Assembly: GCA_030674185.1 (NCBI GenBank)
Contig: CM060312.1
Location: 23,905,461 to 23,969,460 of the forward strand
From: Monoplex corrugatus
Lineage: Eukaryota > Mollusca > Gastropoda > Littorinimorpha > Ranellidae
Length of the DNA: 64,000 nt
Direction: 5' to 3'
The notes below the pieces were generated by a model. It saw nothing but the letters and a program-made list of their open reading frames with translations, did not search any database and was not told where the DNA came from. Each line of letters begins with the position of its first letter. Positions within the stretch are counted from its first letter, which is position 1. This document shows positions 10,801 through 24,900 of the stretch, in pieces. A program made the position numbers and the translations under genes.

Positions 10801-13800
10801 TAGAAAAAATTAGATGAAACACCATAGTTTTGTGCAAATCAGACACCATTAAAATTTACAAAAACGGTGATGCTTTGATGTGGCATCATTTGTATTCAGG
10901 TGTGTTTTTTTTTAAAATCCCCTGTGTGATGAATTGGGTGGAGTGTTCAGTGCCAGGGGCATCTTCTTAGATTATGTATGTGAGTGCATTAGATTATGTA
11001 TATGAATGCATTGATATGTGTACTTAATTTCCTTTCCCTTTTTTTCTATTGAAGTATTGTATATGTTTTAAATGGTACAGTAATCCTGAAATAGCTCTAG
11101 GCAGTCAGCTATGCTTTAAACAGAAATAACAATAATGACACAGTGTCATTCTAGTTTAGTAATAGTGTACACTCTTGAATCTTAGGAGTTTAATAACTAT
11201 TCACTGATTCATTGTCAATCTAACTCAGTAGTGATGGTTTAAAACACCCACACACCCACGCACGCATGCACGCACACTTTCGAGATGTTGATAACAGACA
11301 TACAGTTTCAAATGTCGATAAAAGACCTACTTTTTTGAAATTGTCAGATGCCCTTTTTCATGTCAGAACATGTACTTAATTTGGAAATAACAGTTTTAAT
11401 TGTAGTATGACATACGTTTTTGAAATTGTCAGATGCCCTTTTTCATGTCAGAACATGTTCTTAATTTGGAAATAACAGTTTTAATTGTAGTACAAGGACA
11501 GAACATCACAAGATTTGATATAACTTTGAACAGAACAGTGTAATTGTAGAGTTGGAATATTTCTGCAGAAAAAAGTCTTTACAATTAGTGTATATATGTA
11601 AGAAAAAATGTTTGAGACTTTCATGCATATTGACAGGCTGAGGAGGAGCGTGCTAAGAGGCGGGAAATGTTGAAGAAGCAACGCCAGAAGAAAAGGGACG
11701 GTCTCCTGAACAAACACAGAAATCTGACAGATTTTGTGGCAGATGCAGAAAAACGTCAAGCAGAATATGACAGAAAGGTAAGTCATTTCAGGTGTGTAAC
11801 ATTTCTTTCGTTTTTGTTTTGTGTGGTAATATGTAGGTTTTGGTTTGTATTGTTTCTTAAGTTTGGATTGTTTTGTGTTTTAAAAGTGTAGATTTTGTTT
11901 TGTTTCATTAGAATGTAGATTTTAGATTTTGTTTTGTTTCATAAGAATGTAGACTTTGTTTTCCTTTTGTTGTTGTTGTTGTTGTTGTTGTTGTTATAGA
12001 ACATAGACTTTCTTTTGTTTTGTTTTCTCAAGAATGTAGATTTTGTTTCGTCACGTTTCTTTAAGAATGCAGGTTTCTTTTACTTTTTCTGTTGTTAAAG
12101 AATGTAGGTTTTCTTGTTTTGTTTCTTAATAATGCATATTCATTTTTTTAATAATTAGAATCAGAAGGAGGAAAAAGTCAAATTTGATTTTAGACAAATT
12201 TAATTTTAAACAGATGACTTTACAAGGTAATACAAGTTTTTGGTCTTTGCATGGGATCCTTGTAAAATTGACTGAATTGTTATGTTGTCAGGTTAGTTTC
12301 ATTCATATTGCTCGTTTTTGTCGACTGTTGTCTGGTATGAAACCTGATGGTAGACAGGAGGCTGTTTATCAAATATGTTTTGAAAAATATAAATCAAAGT
12401 GACTGCTGGTATTTAAGCAAATAGGAACCAGAAAGACACAAAAGTGAATCAAAATGCCTGTGAGATATAACAAGGCAGGACAAGACAAGGTAGTTGTAAA
12501 TGTTTGGCCAACTGGTATAAATTTGTCAAGCATATCCAAAAGACAGCAAAGAATAAGAGCGCAAAACTTGAAGACTGTTTTTTTTGTATTGAGTTTTGTT
12601 TGTGTATTCTTTGTTGTTTTTTGTTTACAATTGACAAGGGCCAGTTGGCTGAAAATTTGCACCTGTCTTGTCTTGTCTCTTGTTTTGTTATATCATATAC
12701 ATGTTCCGATTCATTTTTATGTTCTTCTGATTTCTGTATCTTTTGAGTGTCCCTTGTTGGGATGCTGGAGGCTTTTTCAGTATGAATAATATCCCCACCT
12801 TCTGGAAATTCTGTGCTAGAAATTCCTGTTTTGTGTCACTCTCTTTGTTTGTGCCTTATCCTATCACTTTCTACCTTGTTTATCCACTCACTTGTATGTT
12901 TTCTATAAAGCCTTACATATTTTCTCTTAGGATTGACAATGGGTAATTAGTGTATAAATGTATTAAGTGCATTTTTGGCTCTAAGGACTTGGAAGATGGA
13001 TGTGCGGTTAGTTATGTTTAAATTTGATTTTTTTCTTAAACCCCCAGTGATAAATTGGATGGAATGGTCAGTGCCATGGGCCTATAGTATCCTTAGCTTA
13101 TGAGCATGAATGCATTGACATGTGTACTTTTCTTTTCCAGATTTTTTTCATGCAGTTGGCTGGGCTTAAAACAACATAAATGATAACAGTTTTTGGTTGA
13201 GTGATAGTTTTTTTTTCTTAAGTGATCCCTTAGAATGGCACTAAATAACAAAAAACAAAACAAAAAACAAACTGCAAATATTGTTGGTGTGTGCTGTTAA
13301 GGAAAACATTGTAAAGAAATGGGATTGCAAATCTCTTGGGAGAAAATAGTGATTTTTGCCTGCAAAAACTGTGTTTTCTTTCAAGGAGAAAAATTAAGGC
13401 AAGTTCCTCGAATTGATGGAGAGGGAAAGATAAGCTAACACTTTGAGTAACTTATGTGATAGTTGTTTTAATGTTGGAGCTAACCTGCATCACAATGGCA
13501 TAATGGGCAATATGGTAGTTGTGCATTGTGCTGTTATTGTTGTGGTAATATTTTTGTCTTTTGATTGCTTGTTTATTATGTTTTTGCGTGTTCATTTTGC
13601 CATTACTTGATTCTAATCTGTAAGTTGTCATTATTGATATGGCATTAAGATTTAGATGTAAATTGATAAATGAATTCATAATTTGTAGATGTATGATAAC
13701 TGCAGCATCTTCATTGTGTTTTATGACTAGTGTTATGTGTGCAGCAAGCTAAACAGAAAACAGTTGATGAACTCAGAAGCTACAAATCATCATCAATAGA

Positions 13801-16800
13801 AACATCAAGGCAGACTTATGTCAAGGAGTTCAGAAAGGTATGGATGTATTTCTTACCAGATGTTGACATATTTAATTCAGTTGACTGATGATATGTTTAT
13901 CTGATTCATGTCTGTGGTTCTTTGTATGAATGTGTGTGTGTGTGTTAAAGTTGTTGGACTTGCAGATTTCACTAAATTTGACTGATTCAGAATTTTAAAA
14001 AATTTACTTTCCAAAATGATTAAAAGATAATTAGAAGAAAGAATGGGGGGGGGGGGGGGGGGGAGAGAACGAATTGTCAGTGTGAGCATGCATTTGACTG
14101 AGAAAAGACTTGTGGTGCATAGATAGCAGCTTAGTGTGCGTTTACACATTTCTGTTTCTACTAACAGTTGTTGAAAGGACGCAAAACTATAAAGGGATTT
14201 GTGCCGTTAATATTTCTATGAATGATGGTAGAATAGTGTATCAGTATAAATTATATATTAATTAAGCTGACAATCCATAGACCAGAAAAACGCACTCAAA
14301 ATTCACTTGTGAAAAATTGTGCAAAATTCTCATGTAAGACACAGAATTTACCCACCTGTTTTGATCCAAACCATGGCACCAGCACAGTCAAAGCCAACAC
14401 TGTGGAAGAAGGAATATGAAGCAGTGAGGACATATTAATTTGGGTGAAGTATATTTTCAAGATTAGGCAGCAGTGGGATGCTTACAAAACTGCAAACTAA
14501 CAGTTAGATCAGTAGATCAGTTTTTAATGTTTCCTCAGAATTAATATGCTGGTTTCTTGGCAGAGGAGCAGCATGGCACAAAATAGTCCATGCCTACTGT
14601 TTGGAAAAATTGTCATATGCAGAATAAACAAGTTAAAAGAAAAACATCTGTCTATGAATGTGTGCAGCACTGACAAAAAGGTGGAAGTGAATTTTGTTCT
14701 TTTAGTGTGAAATTCGCGTGTGTTTTTTAAGTCAGTGAATTGTCAGCTTGAGGGTTGTTTGCACCTTAATTTCAGCAAAAGAGACAGTTAAAAATAATGT
14801 ATAGTGTAACTTGTGGATTGTATAATTGATGACATTTTCTTATCATGGACTCATGAAAGGTTGAACCTACTCTGACTAATAAAATGATGGTAGTTTTTTT
14901 AATTGGAAGGCTTAAAAACAAGATATGATACTGAAAATAAAAATATTCTTATGGCAAAGTCTGTGGAGTCACTTTCGCAGTTTTAGATTGCATTCATATT
15001 AAACATGAACATCCACTGATGTTGTTCATTGCCATTGATGAAAAAAAGATTATACATGCCTGTGTTTGGCATAAATGCTGTTGTGAACATGGATGGACAG
15101 AAAACAAAACATAGTCATAGCAAATGTTGGTGAACATCTCTTGCTTAGTACAAATGTAGTTTTAAGAAGATTCTTTAATTATTTTGAATGGCTTGGTTAG
15201 GAAACTGATCTTCATACTATGGAGAAAGTGCAACAGTGAAGGTTTTCCTTGAAGAGGTAAATACTGAATGCTGGAAACTGGCGATGAACCAGTGTTTGAC
15301 TAAGAATGAACCAGTTAAAAACTTAGAAATGGCAAGAAATAGTGTAGGTACAACTGCAAGGATAGACAGTAGTCTATAGAATCTATAGGTTGGCCAGAAT
15401 GTCAAGACCTTTCCAATGTGTATGGTTTATGAGCAGGCTTGTGGCATACACCATGATTGGACATTTCTCTCAAGAGATTTGCAGTGTTAGTCTTGGTGTG
15501 TGTAGCGCACAATATCATCTTGAGAAATCCTCATTTACAGGTTGTGGAAGCTGCAGATGTTATCTTGGAGGTTCTTGATGCCAGAGACCCTCTGGGCAGC
15601 AGATGCACAGAACTGGAATCCATTGTACTGGCCTCAGGGACCAACAAAAAGCTGGTCCTGATCCTTAATAAGATTGGTATGCGAATTCTTTGGTGTACAT
15701 GGTTTACATGATTGGTGTGCAAGTGCTTTGTTCTTTTCTTTTGCATGTTACCAGGGTATGTTCATTCCTTTGTGTTATTTGGTAAACATAAGTCATTAAG
15801 TGACGTGAGCCTTTTGATTTTTTAGTGTAAAATGTAGTTTTGGCTCGTGAGTTCTCTGTGTATTTAGTTAGAATTAGAATGAGATGGTTAGGGGTTTGTG
15901 TGTGTTCTTTTTTTCTTTTGTGTGTGTGTGTGTGTTTGTATGTGTGTGTGAGTGTTAATGGTATTGTGGGTTCACCAACACACACGCATACACACACACA
16001 TACAAAACCACCAACACAACCCAAATGACAACAGTTTTTGCAAGGAAATGTTGAGGCCAAAAAAATTCAGGTAGACCCCTCACCCTTATATGAGCAACAT
16101 GACCAGCATCAGTGATTTCAAAGTCCCCAAAGTAGCACAAAAAGGACAAGATCAGAATAAATGGAGAAGAGTTGTTGTCATGTCCGCTGTGATGGTTACC
16201 ATCAAACTTGTTGGTGCTAGCAGGTGACGGGATGATGTGTTTTATTTTTGGTTTTGTGTGTGTGTGTGCTTTGCTGAAAAGGTTGGCATGTTAGGTGTGA
16301 GGTTTTGTTTACATGGGGTTTTGTTTTAATCAGTTAAATAGACTGATGTGCAGGGTCTTTGTTTTACAATTCAGAGTTTAAGTACTTAACACTTCTGCAT
16401 TCACAATACCTTGCATCACCTAACGGTAGTATGAAAATGTCTATTCTTTCCCCCTTACATCGCCCTGGTGAACCCAGTCATTTCCATTGTAGAGCGGTCT
16501 TTCCTGTCTAACCTATAGAGTTACAGTCTTGGTCAGTTAACTCAAGAAAATTTGTTGAAGTGATGGGAGTATTATGGGCTGCTAAATATGCTTTCTGTGC
16601 TACACGCTTTGTGGAAAATACAGTTACTCATACTTTGCTGCATGTTTGGATGGAGAAATGCGACATGCTCCCCATGAGACCTGTGTGTGAAACTCTGTGT
16701 GTGCCATTTATCAGCAACCATAGTATCTAAACTATGGGCATGTTGAAAAAGTTTTTTTCTGTACTTTTAAGCAAGTTAATGGCAGTGTTTTTGTCAGTTG

Positions 16801-19800
16801 ACTGTGTTTGTGTGAAAATATCAAAAAATGCAAATATTAGGGGGTGTTTTACATTTGACATTTGACAATGCAAGTGCAAAAGAGTGAAGGAAGTTAGTTT
16901 GATATATTTTTTTTCATATTGTTACTGGTAACATGTTAAAGTTATAATAATCTTCAGTCTTGATACTGATTCCCATTTTTCACACTTCTTTCCTAGCTTT
17001 TACTTTTCTGTCTTTTTACTCCTCCCCCATCAGTCTCACCAGTTACTACTGTTGTTTTCTTGTTTAACAGATCTGATTCCCAAAGAAAATGCGGAGGCAT
17101 GGGTAAAATATCTACGGAATGAATACCCAACTGTGGCATTCAAGGCTTCCACACAGAGTCAGAATGATCATCTGGTAAGCTTTATACACAGCAGATTGCT
17201 CTGTGATGTGATGGGAATATATGTATATATATATATTAATATATATTTAGATATATATAGGTATACATGTAGATTGTGTGTGTGTGTGTATGTGTGTGTG
17301 TGTGTGTGTGTGTGTAAAATTTCAAAATAAACCTTTTTATTTTTTTATTGTTCCGAGCAGCGTTTCTTATGATGTGTGTATATGTATATGTTATTTGGCC
17401 CACCTTTTCAGGCAGTGTGGTGTTGCACAGTCTGTATACTCAGCCTTCAGTGGGTGTGCATGCTAGGTATTTTTCCAGTATCCAATAGTAAGCAATCACT
17501 GACATGGCTTACATGATCTATTTTCTGCATATTTGCTTATACACAGGAAGGGGTTTCAGTCACTAGCTGGTCAGCATGTATGTTGTTGGGGATTATCTAG
17601 GTTACTTAGCCTTTCATTAAGTTCACCCAGTTTCCCTAACTGCTTGCACGTGACATCTTCCTGTCTACATAATTCTTCCAGTTTCACACAAGGACGCATA
17701 ACCCAACCCCTGGCTGCTGTACGCGCTCTTACCCTCTGTTCCATGTTCACAGCCATTTCGACACAAAGTTCAACTTCCATTGAACCCAACACTGGCACTA
17801 GTAAACTTGGCAAAGATCGTTTGACTAATCTTCATCTTCCCGGGTTCCGGCACCAATTTTCATGTGCAGAAAAGTCTCATACTTTCGACCAACACACACG
17901 AAATTGTTCAGTGGAGAGTTACGACTTTATTTTCTCTCACTGCAACCGTTGAATTCCAAACAAAAGCATTGTGGGTAGCCTGACACAAAATCAACTTCTG
18001 TCATGGCCCCACACCACAAACGCAAACCATTGACAATCCCCAACGTATGTTGACCTGGCAGATTGGAAAAATCTCTGCCCTTTGTCCACCAGGCACTAAC
18101 CAAACATATTCAAACTCAACATTCTGATTGGCAGTCTGATGCCCTGATCACTTGCTATCACACTTGTTTAATCTGTCTAAATTCATGTGTTTCTTTATTT
18201 TTCCTGCCAAGAACTGAAGATTGACTTTTACAGCAAGAAACAGCCTCATTTCAGCGTCTTTTGAAGCATTTGAATAAAGTTTTGCTGATCTTTTTATTAA
18301 CCCCTTAACTGCTCAGTATAATAGCACTTTCGAATAACTGCTTGCCAGGGTAAAATTTAGCTTTTTAGGGTAGGTTCAATAAAATGGTTACTGCTTATTT
18401 ATTTCTTGACAGATCTCTCAGATTTTTTGCATGTTTTGTTGTTATGCATTGGTCTACAATGTCCTGTCAAAATAACTTGATTATGTTGATAATTAGTATA
18501 GCAGAAACTGACATAACTACAAAAATTACCAAAAAATAACAGCTTTCGAGTATACACAAATACACTGTGCCACACAAAATGAGTCAGAACATTGGAAAAG
18601 TGGTTTTACTATTTATTCAACATCAGCACTAACACATGACAGTCATATAAATCCCAAGGAATGTTGCTCTTGATCATAATCTGCTCATAATTGGGAGTAC
18701 TATTTTTTAGGAAAAAAGGGGCATAATCATGCTTTTTGCAGTATGTTCACTAACATGTACATTACTCATCCACTTATTGAGTTATTTGTTAGATTTTTTG
18801 TGGACTTCTTCCTTATACCCTTGTTTACAATTTCACATCATTCTAATTTGATTTTGTTGGTAATGATGATGGTTCACACTAATAACATGTGATAAATCAG
18901 TTTTTGTTTTGTTTTCAATTTGAGAGTTTTAGAACAATTCAGCACATAAAAGCCCACTGAACAAAGCAAAATACCTTTTGGTGTTTGCTCAGCAATATTA
19001 CAAACACCTGGGATTCAAACTGATGTCAATAAATGTCCCTCTGTGTAACAATCTGTATGTTACTGGGGGTACCCCAATTCTACTGGAAAGGGGCATAATT
19101 TTACTATTTGGGGTAGGTTCAGTACCGCAATCACTGCTTATTCATTTGTTGACATATGACTTAGATTTTATGGCTTCTCTTTCATTTTACCCCAAGTTAT
19201 AATGCTATATAACAATAGTGTAATTTTGTTAGCCATTGGGAAGATGGCCAGGGATATAACGGATGGTGGTTTTACAGAAAATAAAAGTTTCTAAAAACAT
19301 ACACATGTTACAACACATAAAACCTGTAAAACACTGACAAAAACTTCTGTTAGTGTTTACTCAACATCACTGTAAGTACACAGTATGGTCCAAATTGTTA
19401 TAGTATAATATTATACATATTGGTAAATGTTCAAAATGACAACTATGGGAAAAAAAAGTCTGAAGAAAAAAATAAACAATTGTCTGTTCAAAAAGAAAGA
19501 CCCTCCCCCCACATACACACACACTTGGTATCCATTTGTTATCACATAAAACACTGTGGGAACTGTGTTAGTGTTTCTGAACATATTGTACTCACATTAC
19601 TGCCATACTGTTCTATAGGAATCCAGCACTTGCGCTTGGACATAATCCTCAGGTTGTCTACATTCGTTACTTCATAACTTTGGGGGATGGTGTTCATTTT
19701 TTTGTCTGTCCAAATTGTGGTTCAAAGAAACACACAAGGGGATTCATTCTATACTCCACTTGGTCTTCTTTCACTGATGGCACTCAGTCTTGTCACAGCG

Positions 19801-21195
19801 TTCACAAAACGGTGAACACACACACAGGTGAGGAAAAAAAAATGCACTGTAGAATGGAAAACTAAGAACACAAAAACAAAAGCACAAAAAAGCAGAAGAA
19901 AATGAAATATATATAACTGAGGGGAAAAAAAAAACTAACACAGAACACCCTACTGCCAATACACAAACTTGGTGTGGTAGTCCTTGAAACATTGGCCTAA
20001 GCACAATCCAGGCTTGGATGGGCAGGAGGGGCAGTAGTAGCGGGATTCCTTCCGCACTTTTATTTTCTTCGTGCAGACCCGACACGGCTTGGTGGGGTTA
20101 GACTTGTTTGGTGTCGGTGGCAGTGGAAATAAAAAGTGGTGTGCACCCACCCTCACCTCGTCATCTGTTTTTCCCTCTTCCACAGCTGGCACCTGATCTG
20201 GCCAAATCCAAGAGGTGATGACACTCTCCAAAAAACTTAGGAAAGTGTTACAGGAGTCATCACCTCTTGACTTTTGCAAGATGAATGCATTGCAGGCTGC
20301 AACCTGCAGAAAATGGAAAAACAGTTTTTTTGTCCATTTCATCGACTTACGTGAGCAGTCATATGGGTGAAGCAGCTGATCTTGTTTGTCAACTCCACCC
20401 ATATTCCTGTTGTAATTCGATGAAACAGACGGACGCATGTTGACACCCCGTCGTCCCCGGTGTGGAATGGGTGCCTCAGTGTGGCCATGCACAGAGGACA
20501 GCAGGTGCACCACTTTTGTGCTGTGGTACTTTGTGGCGACGATCTTGTTGTCACCACAAAGAGCAGCTGATGATCCGGGGTCCAGCTTCACTCCACGTAG
20601 CTCCTCTGGAATACCCCGGTTCTCCCGGACGGTGCCGCAGGCCAAGGTGTTCCTTTCCAGGAGGTAGAGGTACAGCCGCAGACTACTGTACCAGTTGTCC
20701 GTGTAGACATGGTAGCCCTTTTCCAGGAGAGGGGCTACCAAGTACAGCACCATCTTCTCGCTGGCCGAGAGAGTTGGGTTGTCTGCATTTACGGACTCTA
20801 GGACAGGCTGCACCTCATTGACGGGGTCCTCCTTTCCAGCATACACCTTGAAGCGGTAGCAGTAGCCACCACTTCCCTTGACACCGCCGTCAGACTCACA
20901 GCACAGGTATATTTTGATGCCAAACCGGGCACGTTTCAACGGTATGTATTGACGAAATATCAGTCTACCCTTCCAAAGAAGTAGACTTTCATCAACACAT
21001 ACCGCTTGCCGGGGCTCATACACCTCCTGGAACCTCTCATGCAGATGATCCAGAATAGGACGGATCTTGTAGAGCCGGTCGTACGCTGGATCACCTGGCA
21101 CTGGCATGGCTGCATTGTTGTTGAAGTGCAGAAACTGAAGAAGAATCTGAAATACAGAGTAAACTTTCAAGATAAGTAAGCAGACCCACAACTGG

Positions 21196-21259
<64 letters not shown>

Positions 21260-21490
21260 CCTACACACACACACACACACACACATACACACACACACAC
21301 ACACAGCCTACACACACACAGCCTACACACACACCCACTACACAAGCACACACTGACAGTATCACACACACTTGAATATATAAAAACACCACACTGGTAT
21401 AAAAAAGTGCTTTTGTCTTTTACAAAATGAATAAACTTGCATGGAAAACTTACACACAGAAAATAAATAATGCTTATGCACACACGCGCG

Positions 21491-21561
<71 letters not shown>

Positions 21562-21749
21562 ACACACACACATTCACACAAGCACACACTGACAGTATCA
21601 CACACACATGAATATAAAAACACCACACTGGTGTACCAAAAAAGTGCTTTTGTGTTTTACAAAATCAGCAAACTTGTATGGAAAACTTGCAAACAGAAAT
21701 AAATAATGCGTATGTACACATGTGCACTCACACACACACACACGCACAT

Positions 21750-21790
<41 letters not shown>

Positions 21791-21880
21791 CACACACAGC
21801 CTACACATACACACACACACACACACACACATTTACACAAGCACACACTGACAGTATCACACACACTTGAATATATAAAA

Positions 21881-21955
<75 letters not shown>

Positions 21956-24900
21956 AGTGGAGGGATGAAGAATCAAGTAGTGAAAAAAAGAAAAGAAAAA
22001 AAAATAGAGCTACTTGCCTGGAACCGGTTTCTTGTCATGATGGAGCTGAAGACTGGAATTCTGTACAGCACCTTCTTAGACCAGTACAGTTCAATTGAAG
22101 GTAGCCGCACAATGCCCATCAGCAGAACCAGGCCCAGAAACTTCCTCATTTCTGCACAGTCGACTTTCTCCCACTTGTTGGCCCTGGAAAACTGTGGAAG
22201 ATTGGGGTGTGCCTCGAGAAACTGGTCAGCATACAGGTTTGTCTGAATGACGAGATGGTTGACTAGGTCAGAAAAAAATAATTCCAAATAGTCAACCGGC
22301 CTAAAATTAGCACAGCTGACCTTCAACCCCGGATTTCCAGTGAAAACTACACCAGGGTTGGGGTGCTGTGCATCAGCTTCTCGCCATTCTCTCACTAGCT
22401 GTTGCTGACCACGCCTCACGCCACGCCCCCTGCCGCTTCCACGGGGCCCTCGCCGTCGTCCAGACCCCCTACCACGTCCACGACCCCGTCCCCTCCTGAC
22501 AGGAGGGGGTGCAGTGCTTGTTGATGGTAGAGGATCCCCCATTTCCTCTTCTTCACCCTCGCTAGCACTGGTTTCCCCACTGCTTTCACTGGGAGCGAAC
22601 GAAGGATCCACGTCATCACCAGCACCTATCTCCGATAAAAGTGGATGGTGCTGGTTCCCATCCGTCTCCTCCTCATCACTGATGTCAGGATCCGATCCTC
22701 CCATGTCTTCTTCTCCACTGTCTTGATCGTTGAATATCTCGTCCAACACATCAAGCGCAGTGTACCGCTTGAAAACAGGTCGAGCCGACGACGTACTAGG
22801 TCTCGCTGCCATCTTGAATTCGCTAATCACTGTAACCTCTCAACTCGCGATTTGCATATCCTGTGGTCAGTTACTGGTGACGTGAAGGATATGGGGCTCT
22901 TCGCTGATATCAGCAACAGAGTTGGAAACATTTTGCGCAGTCATTTCTTGTGTAGATTTGCTCGCTTTCCGTGACGAGTTTACTACGAGTGGCACTCGTA
23001 TACGGGCGTGGTGAATTTCGATTTTACTACGAGCGTTACTCGTACCAAGCAGAGAAGAGGTTAACATGCATGTTGAAATTATTTTGTACAACCTATATTA
23101 AAGTGAAGAAAAGTTGAAAACACAAGTAGCAGGAATACTGGATCAGATGAATAATTAAAGAGATGTATTTGCATTGGGCAATCTGTGATGAACTGCTATA
23201 GGATATGACTTTTGGGGGTGCTGTTTATCAGCACTGGTAAGGGAATTCTTAATTTACTTTTTTCAGTTTCTTTTAAAAACAAGAAAGCAAGCAAACATAA
23301 CAAAACAAAAAAGGCAAGGAGATTATTTCATATCAGAGAGAAATGTCTGCCTGTCTGTCTGTTACTGAATCATGTTTGTAAGATTTTCTCATCAGTCTCT
23401 TAATATATCTTTGCCAGATTTTGGTCAAAGGTGTAGACCATCGAAGTTGTGAATGCATAAGTTTGGAAATCATGACACAAGGTCAAGGTTATGTGAACTA
23501 AAAAGGTGCCTAAAAACAGCACTTTTTGAGGAAAATATGTGAACAGTACTTTATTAGGAATTTCTGACATTTACATTCGGTTATAGCTCTTGTGACAGTC
23601 TACCATTGTCCTCATGGCATGTCGGATTTTATTTCAACTAATGATCCTTCGAGGCCACAGTGTATCTGAGAAGTGCAAAATCTGATTTTCTGTGATAATT
23701 TTTGCATGAATAGGAGATTGTATTTCATCTTGTATGATAGTTGTAAATTATCAGAAGTGGGGTCTGTGTGCTTAGTTACTGTACTGCCAGTTGCAAATGC
23801 CGTCAAATTTTTGTAAGTTGTGAAAAAAAGAAATATTTGTGTTGTAAATTCACCATACTGTTTATGCATATCTCTTGATGAATATGTATTCTGTACACTT
23901 TTCAGTCACAGCGGAAGGTAAATCTTAACAACCTGACAGAGTCTCTGGCCAAATCCAGCCATTGTCTTGGTGCAGACGTCCTGATGAAACTGCTGGGCAG
24001 TTACTGTCAAAACAAAGGCATCAAAACGTCGATACGAGTTGGCATTGTTGGTATGTTTCGATACTAAGATAGTGCTGTTGAGTTGGGAGTTTGTTGAATC
24101 CTTTGACTCCCGCACCCATCCCACCAACTGCAAAAACTTAACCCTTTGACTTCCTCACCCTATCCACCAGCTTCCTGCAGGGAGCTAGTGTATAGGATGA
24201 GGAAGTCAAAGGGTTAAATTTTTGCTTTGCTAGCATGGCTGCCAATACAAGATTCTGGTGGACAGGGTGTGGGAGTCAAAGGGCTAAGAGGGATTCATTG
24301 CATTCAAACAATTTATACGCGCTTCATCCAGATCTGCAAGTAGTTATCTGGCAGCCTCCCTGAACCTGCACAAAAACCTATGTGCTGGCAAGGCCCTGAA
24401 ATGGGGAAAGGGAAGGAAGAGATGAAAGGGATAATGAAACATTAAGTTTATCCCTCCAGAACGATGGAAATATTAAGTTGGCAGCAAACAAGCCAGTTTT
24501 TAATGTTGTGAGCTGGGATCTCAGTCCTTGGCACAGTCAAAAGAACCGGCTGGCATTGTGCAAACAAGAATGATTACTTCAAGTTAATATTTTCTTGAAT
24601 GCATGTATGCAGGTTGTTCACATTGTTTAACCCACACTGTCCTGGCATTATGTTGCTGCACCGTCTTCAATAGTTTATCCCACTGTGTAGGCAGTCATGC
24701 TGTTTTCAAGAAGGGTTGGGTGGGAAATGCATGGTGGGTTTTTTTTGTTTGTTCTGTAAACCACCATACATTCACTGACATGGCCTACAGGATCTTTAAC
24801 ATCTATATGAGGGGGTGTTCAGATATATTACAGGTCTGCACTTATGTTGACTTTATCGACCAGGTGCTACTAATGCTGGGTAGAACTCAGTCCTTCCGAT

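Larger units (their letters stand above)
18301..23060 (-). mobile_element. Complete-looking piggyBac transposon
   Basis: Flanked by TTAA at 18297-18300 and 23061-23064, the piggyBac target duplication. Ends read inward as CCCCTTAACTGCTCAGTA (left) and CCTCTTCTCTGCTTGGTA (right), 13 of 18 matching. Near the right end are two subterminal palindromes built on TACGAG/CTCGTA (about 22984-23002 and 23026-23044). Left of the gene, similar phrases GGGTAGGTTCA...ACTGCTTATT recur at about 18370 and 19110. Sits in GNL3 intron 8, antisense to the gene. Confidence 0.85.

Noticed and set aside
20437..22974. + strand frames of 70-119 codons opposite the transposase
   Set aside because: Antisense shadows of the piggyBac exons.
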